The notes: generated from the sequence alone by a model not told the origin. A stretch of 64,000 nt of DNA from Glutamicibacter creatinolyticus (GCF_006094275.1 NZ_CP034412.1:2108001-2172000); one strand, 5' to 3'. Positions 35,999-45,607 are shown, counted from the stretch's first letter. Program-made: numbers and translations.

Positions 35999-37474
35999 CT
36001 AGTCCTCCAGGGTGCCGACCGTGACCTCCACGTCCTTGGTTTGCCCGTCCCTGATGTAGGTGATCTTCGCCTGGCCCTTGGCCGGAACCTCACGGATGGC
36101 CGCGGTCAAGGTCTGTGAATCCTGGATGGGACGGTCGTTGACACCGGTAATCACATCCCCCGACTTCAGCCCCGCTTCCGCGGCGGCCGAACCGGAGCTG
36201 ATGTCCACGATCTTCGCCCCGGTGCTGAACCCGGAGCTTTGCTGCCCGGTGCGTGCCGCGGCGGCCTGGACGGTGGCGCCCAGCAGCCCGTGGGTGGCCG
36301 AGCCGTTCTCAATCAGTTCGCTGGAGATGCGCTTGGCGTAGTCGATGGGGATTGCGAAGCCCACGCCAATGGACCCCGAGTCTTCGTCCCCCGAGGAGGC
36401 GATGGCGACGTTGACCCCGATGATCTCGCCCTTCGCATTGACCAGGGCGCCACCGGAGTTTCCGTGGTTGATCGCCGCATCGGTCTGCATGACATTGATG
36501 TAGATGGAGCCCGAGTTGTTCTTCTGCTGCGGTGCGCCGGGGAATTCGAAGTTGAACTCACTATCGCCCCCGCCGTCGCTGGGCTGTTCCGGCACTGCGG
36601 AGGAGGCCACGGAGATCGTGCGGTTCAGCGTGGAGATGATCCCGTCGGTGACGGTGCCGCTCAGTCCCAGAGGTGCGCCGATGGCCACGGCGGTGTCCCC
36701 GACGTTCAGGCTGCTCGACTCGCCCAAGGTCGCTGGAACCAGGCCCTCGGCGTCAATCTTGATGACCGCCAGGTCCGACATCGGGTCGGTGCCCACCAGC
36801 TCCGCGGAATACACCTTGCCGTTGTTCAGTCGCACATTCAGCTGCGGATTGCCGGTGGCCCCGCCCAGGGTCACCACGTGGGTATTGGTCAGGATGTGCC
36901 CCTGATCATCCAACACGATGCCAGAACCCGAGCCGGCCGAACCGTTGCCGGAAGCCTCGATCGTCACCACGCTGGGCGCGGCCTTGGCGGCCGCGGCGGT
37001 GGCGGTGGTGACCGTTTCCGGGTTGTTGATGACCACGCCGTCCTGCGGACTTTGCACCTGGGCGGTGCCGCTGGAGTTGGGGTTGATCAGGTAGGTGGTC
37101 CCGGCGGCGGTGACCCCGCCGATCAGGGCGGCGGCGACCATGCCGGAGATCAGGGTGGTCCCGGCATAGCGCTTGCGCGGCTTGCGCTCGGGAGCCTGCG
37201 GCGACTGGTGCGGGTGGAAGTCCCCCTGCCCATACGGGTTCTGCCCGGCCGCGGAGTGCTGCTGGTCAGCGGCCGAGTAGTAGTGGCTGGCCGTGGGGTA
37301 TTGGGTGGTGGGCGCTCCGCTGTCGTGCTGGGAGCCGGCTGCCGAGCGCGGGTTTGGCTGGTTGGCATCCTGCGGGGTCACCGGTTCCCCGGCGTTGTGT
37401 GCCGGCTGGCCCACGCGCGGTTCGTGGTCCCCGCCCTGGCCCGGTTCCCTGGGATCACTCGGTGACTGGCTCAT
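35999..37474 (-). CDS. HtrA/DegP-type membrane serine protease with PDZ domain
   Basis: 491 residues. Start ATG 37474 (MSQSPSDPREPGQGG) has AGAGAGG upstream; the longer in-frame extension does not. A Pro/Gln/His-rich cytoplasmic region of about 95 residues precedes one membrane helix (TTLISGMVAAALIGGVTAAG). The trypsin-like domain has the triad His199 (TNTHVV), Asp234 (SDLAVIKID) and Ser340 (GNSGGALV). A C-terminal PDZ domain (about 395-485) follows. Such S1C proteases degrade misfolded exported proteins and take part in envelope stress response. Divergent from the TPM-pspA pair, which is also stress-linked. Confidence 0.95.
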   Translation of the reverse strand: MSQSPSDPREPGQGGDHEPRVGQPAHNAGEPVTPQDANQPNPRSAAGSQHDSGAPTTQYPTASHYYSAADQQHSAAGQNPYGQGDFHPHQSPQAPERKPRKRYAGTTLISGMVAAALIGGVTAAGTTYLINPNSSGTAQVQSPQDGVVINNPETVTTATAAAAKAAPSVVTIEASGNGSAGSGSGIVLDDQGHILTNTHVVTLGGATGNPQLNVRLNNGKVYSAELVGTDPMSDLAVIKIDAEGLVPATLGESSSLNVGDTAVAIGAPLGLSGTVTDGIISTLNRTISVASSAVPEQPSDGGGDSEFNFEFPGAPQQKNNSGSIYINVMQTDAAINHGNSGGALVNAKGEIIGVNVAIASSGDEDSGSIGVGFAIPIDYAKRISSELIENGSATHGLLGATVQAAAARTGQQSSGFSTGAKIVDISSGSAAAEAGLKSGDVITGVNDRPIQDSQTLTAAIREVPAKGQAKITYIRDGQTKDVEVTVGTLED

Positions 37475-37713
37475 GGTTGCCTCTCTAGTTCTCTTCGATC
37501 TCTTGGTAATTATTATTCCGATGCGAACTGTGGCCTTAAGCGGGAGAAACTGAGCAGCCGCTGTGAGTTCGGCGCAAGTCAACACGGCCAACCCGGGCTT
37601 TACCGGTCTTACCCTATGGAATCACGAAAATTCGTGGCACGGTCCTGAATTCGCCGAACGGGCACGGGTATTGTGTAACTCATATCCGCATGCAGATCTG
37701 AGTAAGGACGAAA

Positions 37714-39765
37714 ATGCGACGTACCGCACGGGGACTACTGGCGGCGGTCGTGACCGCCGTGGCCATGTTGTTTGCTCTGGCGCTGCCCACTCATGCCGAA
37801 TCCCCGGTGGATATTCCTCCGGGCAGCTTCGTGGTGGACAACTCCGGGGTGCTGGGCGGCGGTGAAGCCAACGAGCTGGAGGAGGAGATCTCCAAGCTGC
37901 GCTCCGAGACCGGGGTGAGCCTGTTCGTGGTGTTCGTCGATCAATTCAGCAATCCGCAGGATCCGCAGCAATGGGCCGCCGACGTGGCCGAGCGCAAGAA
38001 CATGGGCAGCAATGACACGATTTTGGCGGTGGCCACCGAGCAGCGCCAGGCCCAGTTCCTGACCTCGCAAAGCGGACCGCTGGGCGGCGCCGGTCAGCAA
38101 ATCTATACCCAGTACATTGCCCCGGAACTGAACAACCTCGATTGGCTGGCCGCGGCCGAAGGTGCTATCAACGGCATTGAGGATGCCGCCAGGGGCACCG
38201 GCTCGCGCGGTGGATCCTCTGGCTCGGGTTTCTCCCTGATGCCGATCCTGCTGGTTTTCGCCGGCGTGGCCGTCATCGGCTACTTCGTCTTGTCCCGCCG
38301 CAGCAAGAAACAGGTCCGCCGCGGTCAGGCCCAGCCCAACCAGCCGGTCCAGCCGGCCATCCCCCTGGACCAGCTGCGCAAGCAGGCCGACCACCTGCTG
38401 GTGGCGGCCGATGACTCGATCCGCTCCTCCGAACAGGAACTGGGTTTCGCCGAGGCGCAGTACGGCTCCGCGGCGATTGCCACGTTTACCCAGGACCTGT
38501 CCAAGGCCAAGGAGCACCTGCGCGAGTCCTTCAAGCTGCAGCAGCAGCTGGATGACGAGATCCCGGACACCGAAGAAGACCAGCGTTCGTGGCTCAACGA
38601 GATCATCCGCAGATGCCAGGAGGTCAATTCGAGCCTGGAAGCCCATGCCGCGGACTTCAAGTCCCTGCGTAAGCTGGAAACCAATGCGGAGAGCCACATC
38701 TCCGAGCTGGAGGCAGGACTGGAGCCGTTGAATCAGCGGTTGTCCCAGAGCGTTGCCCTGCTTGAGGACCTCTCCCAGCGCTACGCCCCGGAAGCCACCT
38801 CCCAGGTCTTGGATAATGCCTCGCAGACCTCCGAGCGCATCAGCTTCATCCGCTCGGCGCTGAACCAGGCCCGGACCGCGATCCAGAACGGCGAACGTTC
38901 CCAGGCCGCGGTGCTGGTGCAAAACGCGGAGGAAGCCCACGATCAGGCCACCGGCCTGCTGGATGCGATTGCCAAGTCCAACGAGGCGCTGACCAACGCC
39001 GAGGCGGATCTGCGGGCGGCAGTGGCCGAGGCCGAGCAGGAGCTGTCCCAGGCCAAAGCGCTCATGGGCGCGCAGGGCGGACAGCGGTTGGCCGCCCCGA
39101 TAGCAGCCCTGGAAACTGCCCTGGAATCCGTTAAGCGTTCCATGCGGCAGGGCAAGCCCAACCCCTTGGCCCTGATCGCAGCCCTGGACGAGGCGGGACA
39201 GGCGTTGAGCAATGAGCTGGGAACCCTGCGTGAGAAGGATGAGCAGGAACGTCACGCCCGCTCCCAGCTGCAGTCGGTGCTGCGCACCGCCGAATCGCGG
39301 ATCAACGGCACCGATGACTACATTCGGGCCCGCCGCGGCGGGGTGCGTTCCTCGGCCCGCACTCGCCTGGCCGAAGCGCGGCGCTGCCATGAGGATGCGG
39401 TGCGGCTCTCCGGCTCGGATCCCATCCAGGCCCTGGCCACCGCCCAGCGGGCCATTCGCCTGGCTGAGGAGGCCGCGCGCATGGCCGAGAGCGATGTTGA
39501 TAGCTTCGGAGGCCCGGGCGGCTATGGCGGTTACGGCCAGGGACGACGCGGTCCGTTCGACGGATTGGGCGGGGCCGTGCTCGGCGGCATCCTGATTGAT
39601 TCGATCCTGCACGGGGGACGTTCCTCCGGCGGCCATTCCGACGGCGGCTTCTTTGGCGGCGGAGGATTTGGCGGCTTCGGCGGCGGGGGCGGCGGCTTCG
39701 GCGGTGGAGGCGGCGGCTTCGGCGGCGGGGGCGGCGGCTTCAGCGGTGGAGGTGGCAGCTTCTAA
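37714..39765 (+). CDS. TPM-domain membrane protein with coiled coil and Gly-rich tail
   Basis: 683 residues. The signal peptide is cleaved near AHA-ES (about residue 28). A TPM domain (about 32-150: VVDNSGVLGGGEANELEEE; NDTILAVATEQRQAQF) faces outside, followed by one membrane helix (about 175-195). A long Gln/Ala/Glu-rich helical region (about 210-590) is probably coiled coil. The last 80 residues are glycine-rich repeats of the GGGGFGG kind. TPM proteins have been linked to photosystem repair and phosphatase activity elsewhere; the role here is unknown. pspA follows after 78 bases, suggesting membrane-stress work. Confidence 0.85.
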   Translation: MRRTARGLLAAVVTAVAMLFALALPTHAESPVDIPPGSFVVDNSGVLGGGEANELEEEISKLRSETGVSLFVVFVDQFSNPQDPQQWAADVAERKNMGSNDTILAVATEQRQAQFLTSQSGPLGGAGQQIYTQYIAPELNNLDWLAAAEGAINGIEDAARGTGSRGGSSGSGFSLMPILLVFAGVAVIGYFVLSRRSKKQVRRGQAQPNQPVQPAIPLDQLRKQADHLLVAADDSIRSSEQELGFAEAQYGSAAIATFTQDLSKAKEHLRESFKLQQQLDDEIPDTEEDQRSWLNEIIRRCQEVNSSLEAHAADFKSLRKLETNAESHISELEAGLEPLNQRLSQSVALLEDLSQRYAPEATSQVLDNASQTSERISFIRSALNQARTAIQNGERSQAAVLVQNAEEAHDQATGLLDAIAKSNEALTNAEADLRAAVAEAEQELSQAKALMGAQGGQRLAAPIAALETALESVKRSMRQGKPNPLALIAALDEAGQALSNELGTLREKDEQERHARSQLQSVLRTAESRINGTDDYIRARRGGVRSSARTRLAEARRCHEDAVRLSGSDPIQALATAQRAIRLAEEAARMAESDVDSFGGPGGYGGYGQGRRGPFDGLGGAVLGGILIDSILHGGRSSGGHSDGGFFGGGGFGGFGGGGGGFGGGGGGFGGGGGGFSGGGGSF

Positions 39766-39843
39766 CTTCCCTGGCGTCATTACCGGTTTGACCCTGTTGT
39801 TCAGATTCACCATTGTTTTACAACCAATAGGAAGGTTCACATC

Positions 39844-40575
39844 ATGACCAAGCAGTCCATTTTTGGCCGCGTTGCCCAGCTGGCCAAGGCGAACATCAAC
39901 GCCATGATCGATTCAGCCGAGGATCCGCAGAAGATGATGGATCAGATGATCCGCGACTACACGAACAACATCGCCGAGGCCGAACAGGCCGTGGCCCAGA
40001 CCATCGGCAACCTGCGGATGCTGGAAGACGACTACCGGGAGGACGAGCAGGCCGCCAGCGAGTGGGGCACCAAGGCCCTGGCCGCCTCGAACAAGGCCGA
40101 GGACTTCCGCACCTCCGGGGAGGACGCCAACGCCGCGAAGTTCGACAACCTGGCCAAGGTGGCCATCCAGCGCCAGATGCAGGCCGAAAGCGAAATGAAG
40201 AGCGCGCAGCCGACCATCGCTTCACAACGTGAAATTGTTGAGAAGCTGAAGACCGGCCTGGAGCAGATGAAGAGCAAGCGCACCGAACTGGTTTCCAAGC
40301 GGGACGAGCTGACGGCCCGTTCGAAGGCCGCTGCCGCCCAGAACCAGATCAACGAAGCGGTCAAGTCCGTGAACATCATGGACGCCACCAGCGAGATCAG
40401 CCGCTTCGAGGAAAAGGTTCGCCGCGAGGAGGCACGGGTCCGCGGCGCCTCCGAACTGGCTTCTTCCAGCCTGGACTCCCAGTTCGAGCAGCTGGAGGAT
40501 CTGGGAGAGCAGACCGAAATTGAGGCTCGTCTCGCGGCGCTGAAGTCCAAGCAGACCGGCGCCCTGGAGAACTAG
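39844..40575 (+). CDS. pspA: PspA/IM30 family protein
   Basis: 243 residues, almost entirely helical. The start SIFGRVAQLAKANINAMIDSAEDPQKMMDQMIRD is the diagnostic family N-terminus (shown in parts: amphipathic helix, then the DPxKMMDQ motif). Long coiled-coil helices 2-5 follow (to about residue 225). PspA/Vipp-type proteins are ESCRT-III relatives that form membrane-remodelling rods at damaged membranes. It is probably co-transcribed with the upstream TPM gene. Confidence 0.95.
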   Translation: MTKQSIFGRVAQLAKANINAMIDSAEDPQKMMDQMIRDYTNNIAEAEQAVAQTIGNLRMLEDDYREDEQAASEWGTKALAASNKAEDFRTSGEDANAAKFDNLAKVAIQRQMQAESEMKSAQPTIASQREIVEKLKTGLEQMKSKRTELVSKRDELTARSKAAAAQNQINEAVKSVNIMDATSEISRFEEKVRREEARVRGASELASSSLDSQFEQLEDLGEQTEIEARLAALKSKQTGALEN

Positions 40576-40597
40576 TACCTGTAGGCAGCAACAGCAT

Positions 40598-40630
40598 CCG
40601 TGGCCGTCACCGTTCTGGTGGCGGCCACGG
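40598..40630 (+). terminator. Terminator after pspA
   Basis: The arms CCGTGGCCGTCACC and GGTGGCGGCCACGG pair over 14 bp including one G:U, around the loop GTTCT, 22 bases past the pspA stop. It is followed by GTTTATC. Confidence 0.75.
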
Positions 40631-40701
40631 GTTTATCTGGTCCGCTTGAGGCTGCGCGCCAGGCCCGGAAATCGGCCAAGCGATTGCGCCGGATAAAGCA
40701 A

Positions 40702-40729
40702 AAGAGGAGATCCTTTCGAATCTCCTCTT
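40702..40729 (-). terminator. Terminator of the first initiator tRNA gene
   Basis: The arms AAGAGGAGAT and ATCTCCTCTT pair over 10 bp around an 8-base loop, 6 bases past the tRNA 3' end. Read on the minus strand it is followed by TTTGCTTT, so it is an intrinsic terminator for the tRNA. Confidence 0.75.
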
Positions 40730-40735
40730 ATCTCG

Positions 40736-40809
40736 TGGCGGGGGAAGGATTTGAACCTTCGACCTCCGGGTTATGAGCCCGGCGAGCTACCGAACTGCTC
40801 CACCCCGCG
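40736..40809 (-). tRNA. tRNA-Met (CAU), initiator type, copy 1
   Basis: 74 nt folding as a full cloverleaf on the minus strand. The anticodon CAU is at 40773-40775. The anticodon stem carries the three G:C pairs (GGG ... CCC) that mark initiator tRNA. The acceptor stem has a C:C mismatch at 1-72, another initiator mark. The T-stem is GAAGG/CCTTC. The CCA end is not encoded. Sequence is identical to the copy at 41240-41313. Confidence 0.95.
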
Positions 40810-41197
40810 TCGGTAAATACAACATTACCAATCCTTGAACTCCATGGCTAATCCTGGACCGGTGACCTTCGTCACCGGAGGCTTTCCCGCCCTGCCCGGG
40901 ACGACTTGGTTGGATTATGCCGCCACTGTTGAATGATGCCTGTCAGAGAATCCAGCCCCCGCCAACGCGGGGGCTGCCGGAACCACTGTCCCCGAAGTCG
41001 TGCACGCCCCTTGCGATCCCGTAAATGAGCCGGCAGGCCTTGCTGGACACAAAGTCTCATCCGGACCGCGCGGTGAGCCCTGAAGCGGCCATAGCGCCTA
41101 CCGCCGTCCGGCGTTGGGAAGCTTTAGGGCCACCGGGCCATTCCTGCGCCCCTTGCGACACGGCCCGGGTTGGAGGGCATCAAATCGTCCGGACATG
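40810..41197. other. Intergenic spacer between the two initiator tRNA genes
   Basis: About 390 bases with no credible gene; open frames here lack ribosome binding sites and family resemblance. A 10-bp GC hairpin (CAGCCCCCGC at 40953-40962 with GCGGGGGCTG at 40967-40976) is the only strong structure. The promoter of the first tRNA copy should lie just right of 40809. Confidence 0.5.
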
Positions 41198-41232
41198 CAA
41201 AAAGGTGGAAACGAATTGTTTCCACCTTTTTG
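41198..41232 (-). terminator. Terminator of the second initiator tRNA gene
   Basis: The arms CAAAAAGGTGGAAAC and GTTTCCACCTTTTTG pair over 15 bp around the loop GAATT, 7 bases past the tRNA 3' end. Read on the minus strand the stem itself ends in a T5 run, an efficient intrinsic terminator. Confidence 0.85.
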
Positions 41233-41239
41233 TCTTATG

Positions 41240-41313
41240 TGGCGGGGGAAGGATTTGAACCTTCGACCTCCGGGTTATGAGCCCGGCGAGCTACCGAACT
41301 GCTCCACCCCGCG
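41240..41313 (-). tRNA. tRNA-Met (CAU), initiator type, copy 2
   Basis: 74 nt with the same sequence as the copy at 40736-40809: anticodon CAU at 41277-41279, three G:C pairs in the anticodon stem, C:C at 1-72, no encoded CCA. The terminator and flanks differ from those of copy 1, so only the tRNA itself was kept identical. Confidence 0.95.
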
Positions 41314-41379
41314 ATGACTAGACTATTCTTCATCATCGCGGAGCGGAATGCAAATCGGGCTGCCTGGGGCTGGCCGGGA

Positions 41380-44300
41380 CTAGTTCCCGTCCTGCGGCTG
41401 CTCGGTCGGAGCGCCGCTTTCCTCCGGGGCCGGGGCCTCGGTCCCATCGGCCTCCAGCGCCCGGCTCAGGGCGTCCTCCAAGGCCTTCTGGGCTTCGCCA
41501 TAAGCACCGAAGTCACCATCGGACAGGGCCTGCTGGCCGCGCTTGATGGCTTCGTTCGCGTCCTTCAGCGCCTGGGTCAGCTTCTCCGAGTCGGTCTGCT
41601 CCGGGGCCTTGGGCTGCTCATCATCCGGCGAGTCGCCCGGGTCGGCGCCATCATGCTCCTGGGTCACCGCTCCGGAGTCGCCTCCGAAGATCTCATCCAG
41701 GGCTTCGCCCAGGGTGTCAGCGAACCCGACCTCGTCACCGAAGGCCACCAGGACCTTGCGCAGGGTTGGGAAGCTGGTCTGGCCCGAAGACTGCACGTAG
41801 ACCGGCTGCACGTAGAGCACACCGCCGCCCACCGGCAGCGAGAGCAGGTTGCCGCCCTTGACCTCGGAGGCACCCTGACGCAGCAGGTTCAGCTGGGTGG
41901 TGACCCGGGTGTTCGTGTCGAAGTTCTGCTGTGCCTGGCCGGGGCCGGGGACCGCGGTGTCGCGCGGCAGCTCCAGCAGCCGCAGCTTGCCGTAGTCCTC
42001 GTTCTTCACGCCCGCTTCCCCGCCGGCGTCAGCGTTGGCGGAGAGGAAACCGAACAGCACGTTGCGCTGCTGCCCGTTGCGTGAAGCGGCCGGGATGAAC
42101 GTGGTGGTCAGCGAGAACGTCGCATCGTCCTGGGTCGGCATCTTCAACGACATGTAGTACGGAGGCTGCTTCACGTCCCCGCTGCTGGCCGTCGGATCGC
42201 TGGGCACGGCCCAGGCGTCGTTGGCCTCGTAGAACGTGTCCGGGTTGGTCACGTGATAGGTGGTCAGCACCTCACGCTGCACCTTGAACATGTCCTCCGG
42301 GTAGCGCACGTGCTCGATCAGTTCGCCGGACATCTCCGACATCGGCTTGACCGAGGTCGGGAAAATTTGCTGCCAGGCCTTGAGCATCGGCTCCTGGTCA
42401 TCCCAGGCGTACAGGTCCACCGAACCGTCATAGGCGTCCACGGTGGCCTTGACCGAGTTGCGGATGTAGTTCACCCGGCCCGAGAGCCGGTCGAATTCCG
42501 AGGCGTTGGTCAACGAATCGGTCACCGCCGATTCCAGCTGCTGCTGCTGCGAGTACGGGTAGGCGTTGGAGGTGGTGTAGCCATCCACGATCCACTTCAC
42601 CCGACCGTCGATGATCGCCGGGTAGGCGTTCGAATCCAGGGTCAGGTACGGGGCGACCTTGCTCACGCGTTCGCGCGGGTTGCGGTCGTAGATGATCTGG
42701 GATTCGGCGTTCACCGCATCCGAGAGCAGCAGGTCGGTGGACGCGAACTTCAGCGAGTACACCAGGCGGTTGAAGAAGTTGCCGATGTTCGGCCCGCCGT
42801 CACCCTCGAAGGTGTAGCGCACGTCCTCACCCTCGGAGCCGGTGCTGGGGCGGTCCAGTTCACGCGGCTGCCAGTCCTCCGGGCCACCGACAATCGAGTA
42901 GTCCGGGGACCGCTCACCAAAGTAGATCCGCGGTTCGTAGCTTTCATCGCTGGCCAGCTCACCGCTGGTCGGCACGCCCCCGAGCATGAAGTCCGGGCGT
43001 CCGCCGGCGGCCACGCGGTTGCCGTAGGCTGCCACCAGGCCGTAGCCGTGGGTGTAGGTGATGTGCTGGTTGATCCACGAATCGTTCGGGTCCACGGTGA
43101 TCTCACGGGCGGCGATGACCGTGTCCTCGGTCTTGCCGTCGATCTCGTAGCGATCAACGTTCAGGTTCGTGGGGAACGCGTAGTAGCTGCGGAACTGCTG
43201 CAGCTGGGCGAACGCCGCGGAAACCAGGTTCGGATCCAACAGGCGGATGTTGGTGGTGGTCGCCTTCTCGGCGGCCAGCGCACCGGATTCGGCGGTCACC
43301 TTCGCCTCATACGGGGTCACCTCCACATCCTGCAGGCCATAGGCCTCCCGCGTCATCTTGATGTTGCGGTCAATGTATTCGCGTTCCAGGGACTTCTGCG
43401 AAGGCTGCACCTGGTATTCCTGGACCAGGAACGGGTAGATGCCCCCGGCCACGATCATGGTCACCACCAGCATCGCAGTGCCGATCAGCGGCAGGCGCCA
43501 ACGCCCGGTGAAGGCGGCAATGATGAAGGTGATGGCAATCAGCACGGCGATGATCGCCAGGATCATCCGCGCCGGGATGACCGCGTGCACGTCCTTGTAC
43601 AGGGCACCGGCCACGCGGCCGGACTGGTCGGTGAGCGTCTCGTACTGGCCAATCCAGTAGTTCACGCCCTGCAGCACCAGGAAGACGGCCACGACGACGG
43701 CGGTGTGCACCCGGGCGGCCTTGCCGATGGTCACTCCCCCGCGTTCCTCGATGCGGATCCCGCCGTAGAGGTAGTGGGTCAGCAGCCCGGCCACCCCTCC
43801 GAGCAGGACCACCGAAATCAGGAACCCGTTGATCAGTCCGATGAACGGCAGGGTGAACACGAAGAAGCTGATGTCCATGTTGAACTGCGGGTCGGTGGTG
43901 CCGAACTCCTGCTGGTTCATGAACAGCAGGATGGTCTGCCACTGGCCGGCCACCGCGATTCCGGAGAACACGCCGATCACAACGGGGATGCCGATCATCA
44001 AGAAGCGGCGGATCGGCTCCAGCTGCGCCTGGTAGCGGGACATCATGTCCGGGCGGTTTGAGCTGGGCGCGTACACCGGGCGGTGCTTGTAGGCGCTGCG
44101 CATGGACAGCCACATCGGCACGGCCATGAGGGCGGCGGCAACGATGAAGATGACCACCTTGGCGATCTTCTCGGTCCAATACACCTCCGAGTATCCCAGC
44201 TGGTTGAACCAGAGGATGTCGGCGTAGAAGTTCGAGAAGAAGACGAACAGCGCGACGAGGATACCCACCGCGAAAATCGTCAACGTCAGCGGCGAGGTTT

Positions 44301-44385
44301 TCCGATTCGGCGGGTTCGGTGGGCGCTTGGGTTCATCGGATCCCCGCGGGGGCCCTCCGAATGGACTGTCAGGTCCGAATGACAC
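41380..44385 (-). CDS. UPF0182 family membrane protein
   Basis: 1001 residues. The N-terminal 360 residues contain about seven membrane helices. A large soluble, probably extracellular, part follows (about 370-890) with the family's patterns (NDSWINQHITYTHGYGLVAAYG; GGPNIGNFFNRLVYSLKF). The last 100 residues are acidic, Glu/Asp/Pro-rich. The GTG start at 44385 has GAGG 8 bases upstream. The function of UPF0182 is unknown. The gene neighbours PDZ-Lon and the DUF2342 metalloprotease, an arrangement kept in mycobacteria. Confidence 0.95.
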   Translation of the reverse strand: MSFGPDSPFGGPPRGSDEPKRPPNPPNRKTSPLTLTIFAVGILVALFVFFSNFYADILWFNQLGYSEVYWTEKIAKVVIFIVAAALMAVPMWLSMRSAYKHRPVYAPSSNRPDMMSRYQAQLEPIRRFLMIGIPVVIGVFSGIAVAGQWQTILLFMNQQEFGTTDPQFNMDISFFVFTLPFIGLINGFLISVVLLGGVAGLLTHYLYGGIRIEERGGVTIGKAARVHTAVVVAVFLVLQGVNYWIGQYETLTDQSGRVAGALYKDVHAVIPARMILAIIAVLIAITFIIAAFTGRWRLPLIGTAMLVVTMIVAGGIYPFLVQEYQVQPSQKSLEREYIDRNIKMTREAYGLQDVEVTPYEAKVTAESGALAAEKATTTNIRLLDPNLVSAAFAQLQQFRSYYAFPTNLNVDRYEIDGKTEDTVIAAREITVDPNDSWINQHITYTHGYGLVAAYGNRVAAGGRPDFMLGGVPTSGELASDESYEPRIYFGERSPDYSIVGGPEDWQPRELDRPSTGSEGEDVRYTFEGDGGPNIGNFFNRLVYSLKFASTDLLLSDAVNAESQIIYDRNPRERVSKVAPYLTLDSNAYPAIIDGRVKWIVDGYTTSNAYPYSQQQQLESAVTDSLTNASEFDRLSGRVNYIRNSVKATVDAYDGSVDLYAWDDQEPMLKAWQQIFPTSVKPMSEMSGELIEHVRYPEDMFKVQREVLTTYHVTNPDTFYEANDAWAVPSDPTASSGDVKQPPYYMSLKMPTQDDATFSLTTTFIPAASRNGQQRNVLFGFLSANADAGGEAGVKNEDYGKLRLLELPRDTAVPGPGQAQQNFDTNTRVTTQLNLLRQGASEVKGGNLLSLPVGGGVLYVQPVYVQSSGQTSFPTLRKVLVAFGDEVGFADTLGEALDEIFGGDSGAVTQEHDGADPGDSPDDEQPKAPEQTDSEKLTQALKDANEAIKRGQQALSDGDFGAYGEAQKALEDALSRALEADGTEAPAPEESGAPTEQPQDGN

Positions 44386-44500
44386 TATTTTTTCCTCACA
44401 CTCAAGGTCCCGGTGAGCAAAGTTCGTGCCGAGACGCGTGTATTTACTTACATTGGTATCTGGTCTGCGGGGGTTTGGCTAGCGGAACCCGCCGCGGGGC

Positions 44501-45607
44501 TCACTTCAAGGTGCAGGTGGGCAGCTGCTGCGGGTCGGTTCCCGAGGCGATGCGGCTCAGGGCCTGGCGGGCCTCGGCCAGGGTGGACACCTTCACCACA
44601 TCCAGGTCCTTGGGGACCCGGTCCTGCACGTCGGGGCAGTTATCGGCCGGGGCCAGGAACACCTCGGCGCCGGCGCGCTGGGCGGCGGCCATCTTCTGCG
44701 CGATCCCGCCAATGGGTTCGACCTTGCCGTCATCGGTGATCGCCCCGGTGCCGGCCACGTGGGTGTCCCCGGCCAGGGAGCCTTCGGTGAGCTGGTCGAT
44801 GATGGCCAGGGCGAACATCATCCCGGCGCTGGGTCCCCCGATGTCCTCCACCCCGAAGTTCACGTCCATGGGGAAGGTGTATTCCGGCTTCAGGAACACG
44901 CCAATTTGCCGGGTCCCGTCCTCGGCCGCGGCGGTGCTCACCTCTTCGTCCACCGATTGGCCCTCACGCTTGACGGTCAGTGTGGACGGCTTCGTCCCCT
45001 GGCGGGTCAGGGCCTGCTTCAGCTGGGCCAGGTCCTTGATGGGCTCACCGTTGATCTTCTCCAGTTCATCCCCCTCACGCAGGGCGCCCTGGTTGAGCGG
45101 ATCGCCGAAGCCCACCACCTGCAGGGTGGTCGTGAAGGGGATCTGCAGTTCATTCAGGGCCGCGGCCACCGACAGCTCCTGGCTGGAGGCCATCAGCGAA
45201 TCGTTCTGCTGGCTCAGCTCATCGCTGGTCACCCCGCGCGGCAGCACGGTCTCTTCCTGCACCACGTCCTTGGTGGGATTCACCAACGCCTCCAGGATCA
45301 CCGGGACGGTCACCCGGTGCTGCCCGCCGCCCTGGACGTAGACCGTGGTCATGTCCAACTGGCTTTCGGTCTCAAAGGTCTTGGCGTCCTTGATGCTCAA
45401 CAGCTGATGTCCGTCCAGCTCGCCCAGCGTATTGACCACCGGGCCCGGTGATTCGACCACAAAGTTGGTGGGCAGAAAGGAAATCACCGCCACCAGCAGC
45501 AGCGCAATGGTTCCGGCGATGGTGCCCCGCGGCCGAGGGGAGCTGGTGGTTGCGGATTCCCGCGTTTGGGCTGGGTCAGCTCCTGGCAGTGGTTCCATCT
45601 CTTGCAC
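44501..45607 (-). CDS. PDZ-domain Lon-like (YlbL-type) serine protease
   Basis: About 368 residues from GTG 45607, chosen because GGGAG lies 8 bases before it; ATG 45631 is an alternative. One membrane helix near residue 30-50 (TIAGTIALLLVAVISFLP) anchors it. A PDZ domain spans about 170-240 (GALREGDELEKINGEPIKD). The S16 Lon-type proteolytic domain carries the Ser of GGPSAGMMFALAI and the Lys of IGGIAQKMAAAQRAGA, the catalytic dyad. Relatives act on membrane or secreted proteins. It is divergent from the DUF2342 metalloprotease gene. Confidence 0.93.
   Translation of the reverse strand: MQEMEPLPGADPAQTRESATTSSPRPRGTIAGTIALLLVAVISFLPTNFVVESPGPVVNTLGELDGHQLLSIKDAKTFETESQLDMTTVYVQGGGQHRVTVPVILEALVNPTKDVVQEETVLPRGVTSDELSQQNDSLMASSQELSVAAALNELQIPFTTTLQVVGFGDPLNQGALREGDELEKINGEPIKDLAQLKQALTRQGTKPSTLTVKREGQSVDEEVSTAAAEDGTRQIGVFLKPEYTFPMDVNFGVEDIGGPSAGMMFALAIIDQLTEGSLAGDTHVAGTGAITDDGKVEPIGGIAQKMAAAQRAGAEVFLAPADNCPDVQDRVPKDLDVVKVSTLAEARQALSRIASGTDPQQLPTCTLK

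Noticed and set aside
37735-39840. 701-codon open frame opposite the TPM gene
   Set aside because: Antisense shadow of a confident gene with a signal peptide and TPM domain; the composition is typical of a complement-strand artefact.
40872-41060. 62-codon frame in the tRNA spacer
   Set aside because: No ribosome site, basic low-information product, and it crosses a strong GC hairpin.
42253-44061. 602-codon frame opposite the UPF0182 gene
   Set aside because: Shadow frame; no ribosome site or recognisable domain.
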